A DNA stretch of 64,000 nt from an uncultured Clostridia bacterium (GCA_947627425.1 CANQVZ010000001.1:62001-126000); one strand, 5' to 3'. Shown: positions 21,147-30,224, counted from the stretch's first letter. Numbers and translations: made by a program. The notes: generated by a model not told the origin, from the letters alone.

Positions 21147-21866
21147 ATGTACGGTTACGGTTATGGTTATGGCTTCAACGGCTGGTATCTGCTTGTTATT
21201 TTAATGGCAGTGCTTACCATGATAGCACAGGGAAATGTTACATCTACATTCAACAAATATGCGAGAATAGCCAATTCAAGAGGCTATACGGGCGCAGATG
21301 TGGCAAAGATGCTTTTACAGCAAAACGGCATATATGATGTGAGGGTGGAGCAGATAGGCGGCAGCCTCACGGACCACTACGACCCCGTTAAAAAGGTGAT
21401 AAGGCTTTCGCAGCCCGTTTACGGCTCCAGAAGCATATCGGCGCTCGGTGTTGCCGCCCACGAAACGGGACACGCCGTTCAGCACGCAAAGGGCTATGTG
21501 CCTCTTACACTGCGTTCGGCAATATTTCCCGTTGTGAGCTTCAGCAGTAAAATTGCCATGCCTCTTTTCATAATAGGCCTGCTTATAGGCGCCTTTATAC
21601 AGAGCTACACCCTTGCGCTTGTGGGCGCGCTTCTGTTCGGCTTTGTTGTTTTGTTCCAGCTTATAACTCTCCCCGTAGAGTTCAACGCCTCCGCAAGAGC
21701 GCTTAAGATGCTCGGCGATTACAACTATCTTGAGCAGAGCGAGGTAAAGGGCGCAAGAAAGGTCCTGAGCGCAGCAGCAATGACATATGTTGCCGCCGCA
21801 GCCGCTTCTATAGTGCAGCTTTTAAGGCTTCTTGCCATAATAGGCGTGGGCAGGAGAAACGACTAA
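21147..21866 (+). CDS. Membrane zinc metallopeptidase (YugP family)
   Basis: ALGVAAHETGHAVQHAKGY (HExxH) with TM segments. Confidence 0.92.
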   Translation: MYGYGYGYGFNGWYLLVILMAVLTMIAQGNVTSTFNKYARIANSRGYTGADVAKMLLQQNGIYDVRVEQIGGSLTDHYDPVKKVIRLSQPVYGSRSISALGVAAHETGHAVQHAKGYVPLTLRSAIFPVVSFSSKIAMPLFIIGLLIGAFIQSYTLALVGALLFGFVVLFQLITLPVEFNASARALKMLGDYNYLEQSEVKGARKVLSAAAMTYVAAAAASIVQLLRLLAIIGVGRRND

Positions 21867-21944
21867 AAACGGGAAATGTGTAAATTTATTGTAAAACACT
21901 TGCAATACCACATAAAATATGTTAAAATATACAACATAATTCTG

Positions 21945-22195
21945 AAAAGCAGTGACGAAGAAAAGTAGTTCGGGCAAGACCGACAGGGATTTGGCGCCAT
22001 GGATTGAGAGCGCCGAAAGGACACTCCCCTACGAAAGAACACTTCATAGCTTGTTCCGTGAAAGGCTTGCTTATTAGCGGAATGCGTCCGATGCGCGTTA
22101 AGCATATTAAGAGACGGGCAGTTTCACTGCCAATTCAGGTGGTACCGCGTTTAATGCGTCCTGGAGCTTTATGCTTCGGGACGCTTTTTATTTGA
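21945..22195 (+). promoter_or_regulatory. T-box riboswitch leader of aspS-gatCAB
   Basis: GCAGTGACGAAG...AGTA...CGAAAGAACA specifier loop; T-box sequence AGGTGGTACCGCG at 22137-22149; terminator GCGTCC...GGGACGCTTTTTA at 22156-22191. Confidence 0.93.
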
Positions 22196-22221
22196 CTTAA
22201 AAAAATATAAGGAAAGGTGAT

Positions 22222-23562
22222 ATGCAGATGGTCAATGCAACAGGCGAAAGAACTATAACAGACCTGTCAATAGACGAGCTTAGGGCTATTGATACGAATG
22301 AAAAAAGGACAGTCACCACTCACGGCATAATACACAATGTCAGGGATATGGGCGACTTTGCCTTTGTTATTATCAGAAAAATAGGCGGACTTGTGCAGTG
22401 CGTATACACTATGCAGGACACCGAGGAGGAAAGGCGCATACTCAGCGAGGAAAACTCTGTAAGGGTAACGGGCGAGCTGAGAGCAGAGGAAAGAGCCGTA
22501 AACGGCTTTGAAATAGCGGTTGAAAATATAGAGCTTCTTTCCGAGCCCAAGGAAGAGCTCCCCTTGAGCGTTAGCAAGAGAAAGCTCAATATAGCCCTTG
22601 AAAACGAAATAGAGATACGCCCCGTAACATTGAGAAACGAGCAGAGAAGAAATGTATTCAAGCTCCAGGAGGGCATAGTGAGAGGCTTTAGGCGCTATCT
22701 TGAGGACAACGGCTTCACGGAGATATTCTCCCCCAAGATAATAGCCGCAGGCGCAGAGGGCGGAGCCAATATTTTCAAGCTGGATTACTTCGGCAAGAAG
22801 GCATTTCTTGCGCAGTCGCCCCAGACCTATAAGCAGACGCTCATTCCCGTTTATGAGAGAGTGTTTGAGATAGCTCCCGTGTTCAGAGCCGAAAAGCACG
22901 ACACGGCAAGGCATCTTAACGAATATGTTTCCGTTGACTTCGAGATGGGCTTTATAAACAGCTTCTACGATGTCATAAATATGGAAACGGGCATGATAAA
23001 ATACTGCTTTGACTACCTCAGAGAAAACTACGCTCTTGTGCTTAAAAAGCTCAACTGTGAGCTTCCCGTTTTCGACACCATACCCTGTGTGAAGTTCAGG
23101 GACGCAAAGGAAATGGTAGCCAAGAAGTACAGCAGAAAGATAAAGGACCCCTACGATCTGGAGCCGGAGGAGGAAAGGCTCATAGGCGAGCTTTTCAAGG
23201 AGGATTACAACAGCGATTTTGTGTTCGTAACGCATTATCCCGTCAAGAAAAGACCGTTCTATGCCATGGACGACCCCGAAGACCCGAAGTATACGCTCAG
23301 CTTTGACCTTCTTTTCAGAGGCATGGAGATAACGACGGGCGGGCAGAGAATACACGACTATGACGAGCAGGTCAAAAAGATGATATTCAAGGGACTTTAC
23401 CCCGAGGACTTCGAGAGCTATCTCATGCTCCACAAGTACGGAGTACCCCCTCACGGAGGACTGGGTATGGGTCTTGAAAGACTTGTTATGAAGCTTCTTG
23501 ACGAAAAGAATATCCGCTCCACTTCAATGTTCCCGAGAGATACTACCAGATTGAACCCATAA
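22222..23562 (+). CDS. aspS: Aspartyl-tRNA synthetase, archaeal-type, probably non-discriminating (Asp/Asn)
   Basis: FTEIFSPKIIAAGAEGGANIFKLDYFGKKAFLAQSPQ class II AspRS motifs; linked to gatCAB. Confidence 0.9.
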   Translation: MQMVNATGERTITDLSIDELRAIDTNEKRTVTTHGIIHNVRDMGDFAFVIIRKIGGLVQCVYTMQDTEEERRILSEENSVRVTGELRAEERAVNGFEIAVENIELLSEPKEELPLSVSKRKLNIALENEIEIRPVTLRNEQRRNVFKLQEGIVRGFRRYLEDNGFTEIFSPKIIAAGAEGGANIFKLDYFGKKAFLAQSPQTYKQTLIPVYERVFEIAPVFRAEKHDTARHLNEYVSVDFEMGFINSFYDVINMETGMIKYCFDYLRENYALVLKKLNCELPVFDTIPCVKFRDAKEMVAKKYSRKIKDPYDLEPEEERLIGELFKEDYNSDFVFVTHYPVKKRPFYAMDDPEDPKYTLSFDLLFRGMEITTGGQRIHDYDEQVKKMIFKGLYPEDFESYLMLHKYGVPPHGGLGMGLERLVMKLLDEKNIRSTSMFPRDTTRLNP

Positions 23563-23575
23563 GGAGGGAGAATTA

Positions 23576-24037
23576 ATGTCAGTTCAGGAAAAAATGATAG
23601 CCTGTCTTGCCGAAAACACGGGCATTGCCATAGAGGGCGATATGCTCGAAAATGTAAAGACAAGGCTTAACATGATATTGGATCTCATAGGCTACAGCGA
23701 GGCTTCGGAAACCGCAGCCGTTGAAAACAAGGTCGTAAATGTAGCCGAAACAGGTATTGACGACGCTCTTATAAAATATCTTGAGGAGCTTTCAAGGCTC
23801 AGGCTTACTCCCGAGGAGGAGGATAGGGCTAAGGAGGAGCTTACGAAGATACTTATGTATATAGAAATGCTCAATGAGCTTGACACCGACAATGTGGACG
23901 CAATGAGCCATCCCTTCCCCTATACCAACAACTTCAGGGACGACGAGCGCAAAGAGTCCACCGACAGAGAGCTTATATTAAAGAATGCGCCCCAGCAGAA
24001 GGACGGCTGCTTCAAGGTGCCTACGACCGTAGAATAA
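23576..24037 (+). CDS. gatC: Asp-tRNA(Asn)/Glu-tRNA(Gln) amidotransferase subunit GatC with N-terminal extension
   Basis: YLEELSRLRLTPEEEDRAKEELTKILMYIEMLNELDTDNVDAMSHPF GatC core; between aspS and gatA. Confidence 0.88.
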   Translation: MSVQEKMIACLAENTGIAIEGDMLENVKTRLNMILDLIGYSEASETAAVENKVVNVAETGIDDALIKYLEELSRLRLTPEEEDRAKEELTKILMYIEMLNELDTDNVDAMSHPFPYTNNFRDDERKESTDRELILKNAPQQKDGCFKVPTTVE

Positions 24038-24052
24038 AGGGAGGTTATATTG

Positions 24053-25537
24053 ATGGATATTACAAATAAAACTGCCCTTGAAATAGGTCAGATGATAAAG
24101 AATAAAGAGGTGTCCTCTCCGGAGGTCACAAAAGCCATGCTGGAGAATATAAAGTCAAGGGATAAGTCGGTCAATGCTTTCATATCCGTTTTTGAGGATG
24201 AGGCAATGGCGCAGGCGGAGAAGGTGCAGTCCGATATAGACAAGGGCGATGTTGCTTCGCCTCTTGCGGGCGTGCCTATGGCTATAAAGGACAATATATG
24301 TACAAAGGACAGGCTCACAAGCTGCGGCTCAAAGATGCTCTATAACTTCAAACCGCCTTATAACGCCACCGTTACCGATAAGCTCGAATCGGGCGGCGCA
24401 GTCGTGCTCGGCAAGCTCAATATGGACGAGTTCGCAATGGGCGGTTCCACGGAGACATCTTATTTCGGTGCGGCTCATAACCCCTGGGACACGGACAGAG
24501 TTACGGGCGGTTCGTCGGGCGGCAGCGCTGCATCCGTTTCCGCAGAGGAAGCCATATATGCTTTGGGCTCCGATACGGGCGGTTCCATAAGACAGCCATG
24601 CTCCTTCTGCGGTGTCAGCGGCATAAAGCCTACCTACGGCGGAGTTTCGCGTTACGGCCTTGTTGCCTTCGCCTCCTCTCTCGACCAGATCGGACCCATA
24701 GGCAGGGATATAAAGGACTGCGCGGAGGTGCTTTCGCTCATAAGCGGACACGACCCCAAGGATTCCACATCCGTAAAGAGAGCGCCCTATGACTTTTCGG
24801 ACTGCTTCGACGGCAACATAAAGGGCATGAAGATAGGCATACCTACAAATTACTTCGGCAAGGGACTTGACGAGGATGTCAAAAAGCCCGTGCTCGAGGC
24901 TGCCGAAACGCTCAAAAGGCTTGGCGCCGAGATAGAAGAATTTGAAATGTCAATAGTGGACTACGCGATACCCACTTACTACGTTCTTGCCTGCGCGGAG
25001 GCAAGCTCCAATCTTTCGAGGTATGACGGCATAAAGTACGGCTACAGAAACAGGGATTGCGAGGATCTTATGGAGGTATACCTCACATCCAGGAGCGAGG
25101 GCTTCGGCATGGAGGTAAAGAGAAGAATAATGCTCGGCTCCTTCGTTCTTAGCTCGGGCTATTACGACGCTTATTACAACAAGAGCCTTAAGGTGAGAGG
25201 ACTTATAAAAAAGAGCTTCGACGAGGCGTTTTCATCATATGATATGATACTTTCTCCCGTTGCTCCGACCGTCGCTTATAAGATAGGCGAAAATTCGTCC
25301 GATCCCCTTAAGATGTACCTGGGCGATATATACACGGTTTCCGTCAATCTTGCGGGTATTCCCGCCGTTTCCGTTCCCTGCGGCTTCGGTAAGAACGGTA
25401 TGCCCGTAGGCTTGCAGCTCATAGGCAACGCCTTTGAGGAAAACAAGCTTGTCAAGGCGGCATACGCTTTCCAGAGGGAGACCGATTTCCACCTTAAAAA
25501 GCCCGAAATAGCGCTGAAAGGAGGCAATGCTCAATGA
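24053..25537 (+). CDS. gatA: Asp-tRNA(Asn)/Glu-tRNA(Gln) amidotransferase subunit GatA
   Basis: Amidase signature GGSSGGSAASVSA, GSDTGGSIRQPCSFCGVSGIKPTYG. Confidence 0.97.
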   Translation: MDITNKTALEIGQMIKNKEVSSPEVTKAMLENIKSRDKSVNAFISVFEDEAMAQAEKVQSDIDKGDVASPLAGVPMAIKDNICTKDRLTSCGSKMLYNFKPPYNATVTDKLESGGAVVLGKLNMDEFAMGGSTETSYFGAAHNPWDTDRVTGGSSGGSAASVSAEEAIYALGSDTGGSIRQPCSFCGVSGIKPTYGGVSRYGLVAFASSLDQIGPIGRDIKDCAEVLSLISGHDPKDSTSVKRAPYDFSDCFDGNIKGMKIGIPTNYFGKGLDEDVKKPVLEAAETLKRLGAEIEEFEMSIVDYAIPTYYVLACAEASSNLSRYDGIKYGYRNRDCEDLMEVYLTSRSEGFGMEVKRRIMLGSFVLSSGYYDAYYNKSLKVRGLIKKSFDEAFSSYDMILSPVAPTVAYKIGENSSDPLKMYLGDIYTVSVNLAGIPAVSVPCGFGKNGMPVGLQLIGNAFEENKLVKAAYAFQRETDFHLKKPEIALKGGNAQ

Positions 25538-26970
25538 ATTATCAAATGGTAGTGGGTTTGGAGGTCCATGTGGAGCTTTCAACCAAGTCAAAGATATTCT
25601 GCAGCTGCACGACCGAGTTCGGCGGCGAGCCTAATACCCATGTATGCCCTGTGTGCTCGGGTATGCCCGGCGTTCTGCCCGTGCTCAACAAGAAGGTCGT
25701 AGACTTTGCCATAAGGGCGGGTCTTGCCACCAACTGCGAGATAACGAGATATAATAAATTCGATAGAAAAAACTACTTCTACCCCGACCTTCCAAAGGCT
25801 TATCAGGTCAGCCAGCTTTATCTGCCTATATGCAGAAACGGCAAGGTAGAGATAGAAGTAAACGGCGATAAAAAATTTATAGGCATTCATGAGATACACA
25901 TGGAGGAGGACGCGGGCAAGCTCGTGCACGACCCTTGGGACGACTGTACGCTTGTAGACTACAACAGATGCGGAGTGCCTCTTCTGGAGATAGTTTCGGA
26001 GCCCGATTTCAGGAGCGCGGACGAGGTAATAGCATACCTCACAAAGCTTAGGGAAACTATGATGTATCTGGGAGTGTCCGACTGTAAGATGCAGGAGGGC
26101 TCCATGAGAGCCGATGTAAACATTTCCGTTATGCCCGTAGGTTCAAACAAATTCGGTACCCGTACCGAGATGAAAAATATGAACTCCTTTAAGGCTATAT
26201 ACAGAGCCATCAACTACGAGTCGCAAAGACAAATAGAGCTTCTGGAGGCGGGCGGAGTTGTTACGCAGGAAACAAGGCGCTGGGACGACAACAAGGACGC
26301 CAGCTTTGCCATGAGAAGCAAGGAAAACGCTCAGGACTACAGATACTTCCCGGAGCCCGACCTTCTTCCCATAGAGATAAGCGAGGACTGGATAAACGAT
26401 ACTCTCAAAAATATGCCCGAGCTGCCCGAGGCAAAGAGGGCAAGATATATAAGCGAGTTCGGTCTTTCCGAATACGACGCATCCGTCATAACAGCCGAAA
26501 GACAGATAGCCTATATATTTGAAAAAGCCACGGCTATATGCAACAAGCCCAAAGAGGTCTGCAATTACGTTATGGGCGAGCTTATGCGCCTTATGAGCGA
26601 GACCTCCACACTTGCCGAGGAGCTTGAAATAGACCCCAAGAAGATAGCGGAGATAATAGAGCTTGTTTCCGACGGCAAGATAAACAGAACGGCAGCCAAG
26701 GAAGTATTCGAGGCTGTGTTCAGAGATAATGCCGAGCCCGAAAAATATATAGAAGAGCACGATCTGGCTATGGTGGACAATTCCGACGAGGTAGAAAGGA
26801 TAGTTGCCGATGTCATAGTGTCCAATCCCAAGTCTATAGAGGATATACGCTCCGGCAAGGCAAAGGCAAGAGGCTTCCTCGTAGGTCAGACAATGAAGGC
26901 GCTCAAGGGCAAGGCAAACCCGCAGACGGTAAATAAAATACTCGATGAAAAGCTTAAGGAAATACTTTAA
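25534..26970 (+). CDS. gatB: Asp-tRNA(Asn)/Glu-tRNA(Gln) amidotransferase subunit GatB
   Basis: VVGLEVHVELSTKSKIFCSC, RKNYFYPDLPKAYQVSQ, C-terminal GQTMKALKGKANPQTVNKIL. Confidence 0.97.
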   Translation: MNYQMVVGLEVHVELSTKSKIFCSCTTEFGGEPNTHVCPVCSGMPGVLPVLNKKVVDFAIRAGLATNCEITRYNKFDRKNYFYPDLPKAYQVSQLYLPICRNGKVEIEVNGDKKFIGIHEIHMEEDAGKLVHDPWDDCTLVDYNRCGVPLLEIVSEPDFRSADEVIAYLTKLRETMMYLGVSDCKMQEGSMRADVNISVMPVGSNKFGTRTEMKNMNSFKAIYRAINYESQRQIELLEAGGVVTQETRRWDDNKDASFAMRSKENAQDYRYFPEPDLLPIEISEDWINDTLKNMPELPEAKRARYISEFGLSEYDASVITAERQIAYIFEKATAICNKPKEVCNYVMGELMRLMSETSTLAEELEIDPKKIAEIIELVSDGKINRTAAKEVFEAVFRDNAEPEKYIEEHDLAMVDNSDEVERIVADVIVSNPKSIEDIRSGKAKARGFLVGQTMKALKGKANPQTVNKILDEKLKEIL

Positions 26971-26973
26971 TAT

Positions 26974-27001
26974 AAAAAAATGGATGATTTTTCATCCATT
27001 T
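26974..27001 (+). terminator. Terminator-like hairpin after gatB (copy 1)
   Basis: AAAAATGGATGATTTTTCATCCATTT. Confidence 0.7.
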
Positions 27002-27041
27002 CAGATTGTCGAAAAATTAAAAAAAATAAAAAAATGTTATA

Positions 27042-27117
27042 CACGGGCGTGCAATGCACGCCCCTGCAAACCACTATGTGAGCTAATCGCTCGTAGGGGC
27101 GAGCATTGCTCGCCCGC
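27042..27117. repeat. Dispersed palindromic repeat, copy R5
   Basis: CGGGCGTGCAATGCACGCCCCTGCAAACCACTATGTGAGCTAATCGCTCGTAGGGGCGAGCATTGCTCGCCCG; inverse-orientation homolog lies within 37225-37330. Confidence 0.8.
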
Positions 27118-27151
27118 TAAATTTCATACAATAAGGTGTTTATCGACACGC

Positions 27152-27181
27152 AAAAATGGATGATTTTTCATCCATTTTTTT
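27152..27181 (+). terminator. Terminator-like hairpin (copy 2, direct repeat of 26974-27001)
   Basis: AAAAATGGATGATTTTTCATCCATTTTTTT. Confidence 0.75.
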
Positions 27182-27270
27182 ATTTGCGCGGGCGTTGCTT
27201 TTTTTGTAACAATATGTTATATTTAACTTATAATACAATTGCAATTTTGTCCTCGGGCAGGTGAAATATA

Positions 27271-28359
27271 ATGAAGAAAAAGCAAATCAAAAAAAATATA
27301 TGTATAGTCGGCGGAATATTTTCTTTGGCGCTTCTTTTTCGAATATTTTTTTTGGTACTTCTTTTCCACCCGGGTATTCATTATCCCGGTTTTTGGGAAA
27401 AATACAACTTAACTAACCCTATACAAGAGGAATACTCCGGACAGATCGATGTTTTTTCCGAATCGGGGCTTGATGATAATACACTTGTTGTTTTTACTGT
27501 AACACAAAATACGCTTGATAAATTTGCAGAAAATCATTCAAGGAGCGTTTTTGCCGATATTTCTGATAATTCAATATACGGCTTTAGTTATGAAAACGAG
27601 TTTATTGTGTGTACAAAACTGGATGCATTTCCATACACAGTTACTAAGGATTATTCATATAATATCGGTGAATTTATTGTTGACAGGTCGTTTCTGAATT
27701 TTTTTTCAAAAAGGACTTTAAGCAAAGTGCTTAAAAAGAACGGCGTTACGGATGAAATAACCAACATTACATTGATGAAACTTATGCCAAAAATCTTCAA
27801 TACGGATTCTTTGATCGCATGGATACAATGTGGTGATGAGGACTATTTTGTGTGCTGGGACAGGTGCTGGCAAGGCGTTGACAGATACAAGGAAAAATCT
27901 TTTAAGCATTTTTTTGCAGGCACCAAGTATAATTACTTTTCTTTTTATGATGATACAGCCTTCAAAACTGAATTTACAAGCAGATACTGTGATCTGACGA
28001 TGGGACAGGAGATAATAAGCAAATATAACACAAGAGTAAATCATATCTACGCTTATGTTCCGTTGTTTAAGATAATAGAAGCGGCAGGCTTTGAAACCAA
28101 GTGGATGGCAGAGGATAAAATGATGATAGTAAAGGACGATAGGACCATCATACTTACCTTTGAGAAACATAATTCATGGAGCAATGTTTGTTCTATGAAA
28201 CTGTATAGAGATGGCAAAGCCTTGCTTAATGACTTTATTGTGTGCGATCTTTCTTATAACGACTGTATTATAACCGATGAGGATTATAGAAGAATAACTA
28301 ATATAATAGGTTTAAGGCTGAATGTGGATTATGAAAACAAGAGTGTAAGTCTGAGTTAA
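27271..28359 (+). CDS. Hypothetical membrane-anchored protein with weakly copper-amine-oxidase-stalk-like C-terminus
   Basis: N-terminal TM helix after KKKQIKKN; C-terminal VPLFKIIEAAGFETKWMAEDKMMIV resembles stalk repeats. Confidence 0.6.
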   Translation: MKKKQIKKNICIVGGIFSLALLFRIFFLVLLFHPGIHYPGFWEKYNLTNPIQEEYSGQIDVFSESGLDDNTLVVFTVTQNTLDKFAENHSRSVFADISDNSIYGFSYENEFIVCTKLDAFPYTVTKDYSYNIGEFIVDRSFLNFFSKRTLSKVLKKNGVTDEITNITLMKLMPKIFNTDSLIAWIQCGDEDYFVCWDRCWQGVDRYKEKSFKHFFAGTKYNYFSFYDDTAFKTEFTSRYCDLTMGQEIISKYNTRVNHIYAYVPLFKIIEAAGFETKWMAEDKMMIVKDDRTIILTFEKHNSWSNVCSMKLYRDGKALLNDFIVCDLSYNDCIITDEDYRRITNIIGLRLNVDYENKSVSLS

Positions 28360-28431
28360 GATCGATATTGACAGGCAGGGTGCTTTTAAACCCGATAACA
28401 TAAAAATATAATTAATTTACTTAGGTAGAGA

Positions 28432-28905
28432 ATGAGTATGAAAAAGGCAATTATCAATATAGTTAAAGGGGAGCATAATAATATGAAAAATTTTATAAAA
28501 AAATTTTTATATGTAGAACTTTACATTATTTGCTCCATTGTATTTATGGTAATAATAGAAATATTTGCAATATTTTATATTAGACTTAACAGAGAACAAA
28601 TTGTAAAACTGGAAAATATTTTTTATGCAGCACTTATCGTATTTAGCTTTATTTGGGGATATTCTTCTCTTATAAAAAAATATGTGCTGACTAATTTTGA
28701 TAAGTTTATTTTGTTAGCCTTTAACTTTGTTTTAAGTTTAATAGCTGTTGTAAATGAATACAATGATTCAGGATATTTTTATTTTATCAACATAATGGCT
28801 ATATTGATGTATTTGGCTTTAATTATAGGACATAGTCTTAAAAATACGGTATTAAAATTACAAAAAGATAAGATAAAAACAGATAGCTCAGAAAATGAAA
28901 GTTGA
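28432..28905 (+). CDS. Hypothetical multi-pass membrane protein
   Basis: Hydrophobic 157 aa ORF with about four predicted TM stretches; no recognised family. Start may be 28432 or an internal ATG. Confidence 0.5.
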   Translation: MSMKKAIINIVKGEHNNMKNFIKKFLYVELYIICSIVFMVIIEIFAIFYIRLNREQIVKLENIFYAALIVFSFIWGYSSLIKKYVLTNFDKFILLAFNFVLSLIAVVNEYNDSGYFYFINIMAILMYLALIIGHSLKNTVLKLQKDKIKTDSSENES

Positions 28906-29007
28906 CAACAGTGATTTAAGCATATTCTGTGAATTTTCCACTAATGGTATAATCAAATATAAACATAATATAGAATATAAAAATACAAATAGTTTTGATT
29001 CTTCAAA

Positions 29008-29044
29008 AAAAGGCAGGTCAGTTTTAATGCTGCTCTGCCTTTGA
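29008..29044 (-). terminator. Terminator of the Rpn/PD-(D/E)XK gene
   Basis: AAAGGCAG...CTGCCTTT stem with A-tract on + strand. Confidence 0.65.
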
Positions 29045-29051
29045 TATGATT

Positions 29052-30032
29052 TTACTTTAACAATTCCTCATACTTTGCATAGTCGGACTTGGGAACCTTC
29101 AGAAGTTCAAGCGCTTTTTCTAAAGGCATACTCAAGCCTTCCATGATATTTTTGATATTCTCCAACAAAGTATTTTCTGAACCTTGTGCTATGCCTTGTA
29201 CTAAACCTTTTTCAATTCCTTTTTCAATACCTCTATCATATACACCTAAGCTGTAATCACACATTTCATACACCTCCGTTTGCATTTCTTCACTCATCTT
29301 TATATTATATTCACTTTCAAGCACCTGTTTTTTGGTGTCAAGGCTCACATCCTCTGAAAACAGCACGTCAAGCATTTTAATAAGCCCGGAGTAATTGCCG
29401 TCCTTTTCTCTGCCGAGGCAGACAAGCACGACCTCGTCCGTGTCGTAATATCCTCTGAGGTTAGGCGCGCTGCCCACCAAGTTTGTTTCCGTAAGATGAA
29501 TACGCTTTATGGTATTTCTCATCTCGACATATGGATTTGTAAGCACCCATATGGAAATTACCTTTTTGATTTTTTCATATTCGCCGTTTACAAACTCTCT
29601 GCCGTACTGATGCGACAGCATACGAGCGCAGTAATATCTCGCTCGCCTTAGAAGATTGTGCAAAGATTTGATCCTGCTCTGTGCCTCTATATTAATTATA
29701 AGCTTTACCTGCTCATTTGATACGGGTATACATACATCAAATAAAATATCATATCTTGCCGTGCCCTCGTCTATGGAGCTGTCCTCCGTGTTTTTGCCGT
29801 CTATGACTATGCCCTCGTCCTGATGTACGGCTTCTTCGGACACAAGAGGCTTGCCCTCTATGTATTTTTCGGCGATCTCGTTTGCATCAAAATCCTTGAA
29901 CTCGGCAAGACAGCCCTTTAATATATGCGCCAGTATTATCTTAAATGATAACACCTTTTTGCAGGCTTCGTCAAGCTTGGGATTTCTGTAAGCGGTATCT
30001 ATTGTTCTTGAAACAGGCGTATTTCTTTCCAT
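29052..30032 (-). CDS. Rpn-type / PD-(D/E)XK nuclease family transposase-like protein
   Basis: TARYDILFDV...LIINIEAQ matches D...ExQ PD-(D/E)XK pattern; C-terminal GIEKGIEKGLVQGIAQG repeats typical of this family. Confidence 0.8.
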   Translation of the reverse strand: MERNTPVSRTIDTAYRNPKLDEACKKVLSFKIILAHILKGCLAEFKDFDANEIAEKYIEGKPLVSEEAVHQDEGIVIDGKNTEDSSIDEGTARYDILFDVCIPVSNEQVKLIINIEAQSRIKSLHNLLRRARYYCARMLSHQYGREFVNGEYEKIKKVISIWVLTNPYVEMRNTIKRIHLTETNLVGSAPNLRGYYDTDEVVLVCLGREKDGNYSGLIKMLDVLFSEDVSLDTKKQVLESEYNIKMSEEMQTEVYEMCDYSLGVYDRGIEKGIEKGLVQGIAQGSENTLLENIKNIMEGLSMPLEKALELLKVPKSDYAKYEELLK

Positions 30033-30151
30033 AGCCCATTATTCCTCCTCTTTGTTTCTAATTATATTTTATTATAACGGCGATAAAAAGTCAAGTAAAA
30101 CGCTTTGTCTGCTTTTTACATTAGTTTACATAAAAAACGCAATAAAAAAAA

Positions 30152-30224
<73 letters not shown>

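Noticed and set aside
22019-22023. GAC in GGACAC as the T-box specifier (Asp)
   Set aside because: It sits above the paired CUCCCC/GGGA segment, away from the CGAAA-NNN specifier position; kept as the main alternative to be tested.
21863-22195. Short ORFs on both strands (21863-22105 minus, 22004-22195 plus)
   Set aside because: They lie across the T-box leader, whose structured RNA explains the sequence.
22267-23454. 395 aa ORF antisense to aspS
   Set aside because: The + strand encodes a full, recognisable AspRS. The antisense frame is a composition artefact and has no SD or family resemblance. The same reasoning applies to other long antisense ORFs (for example 1492-2022, 3875-4657, 12553-13272 and 47002-47937).
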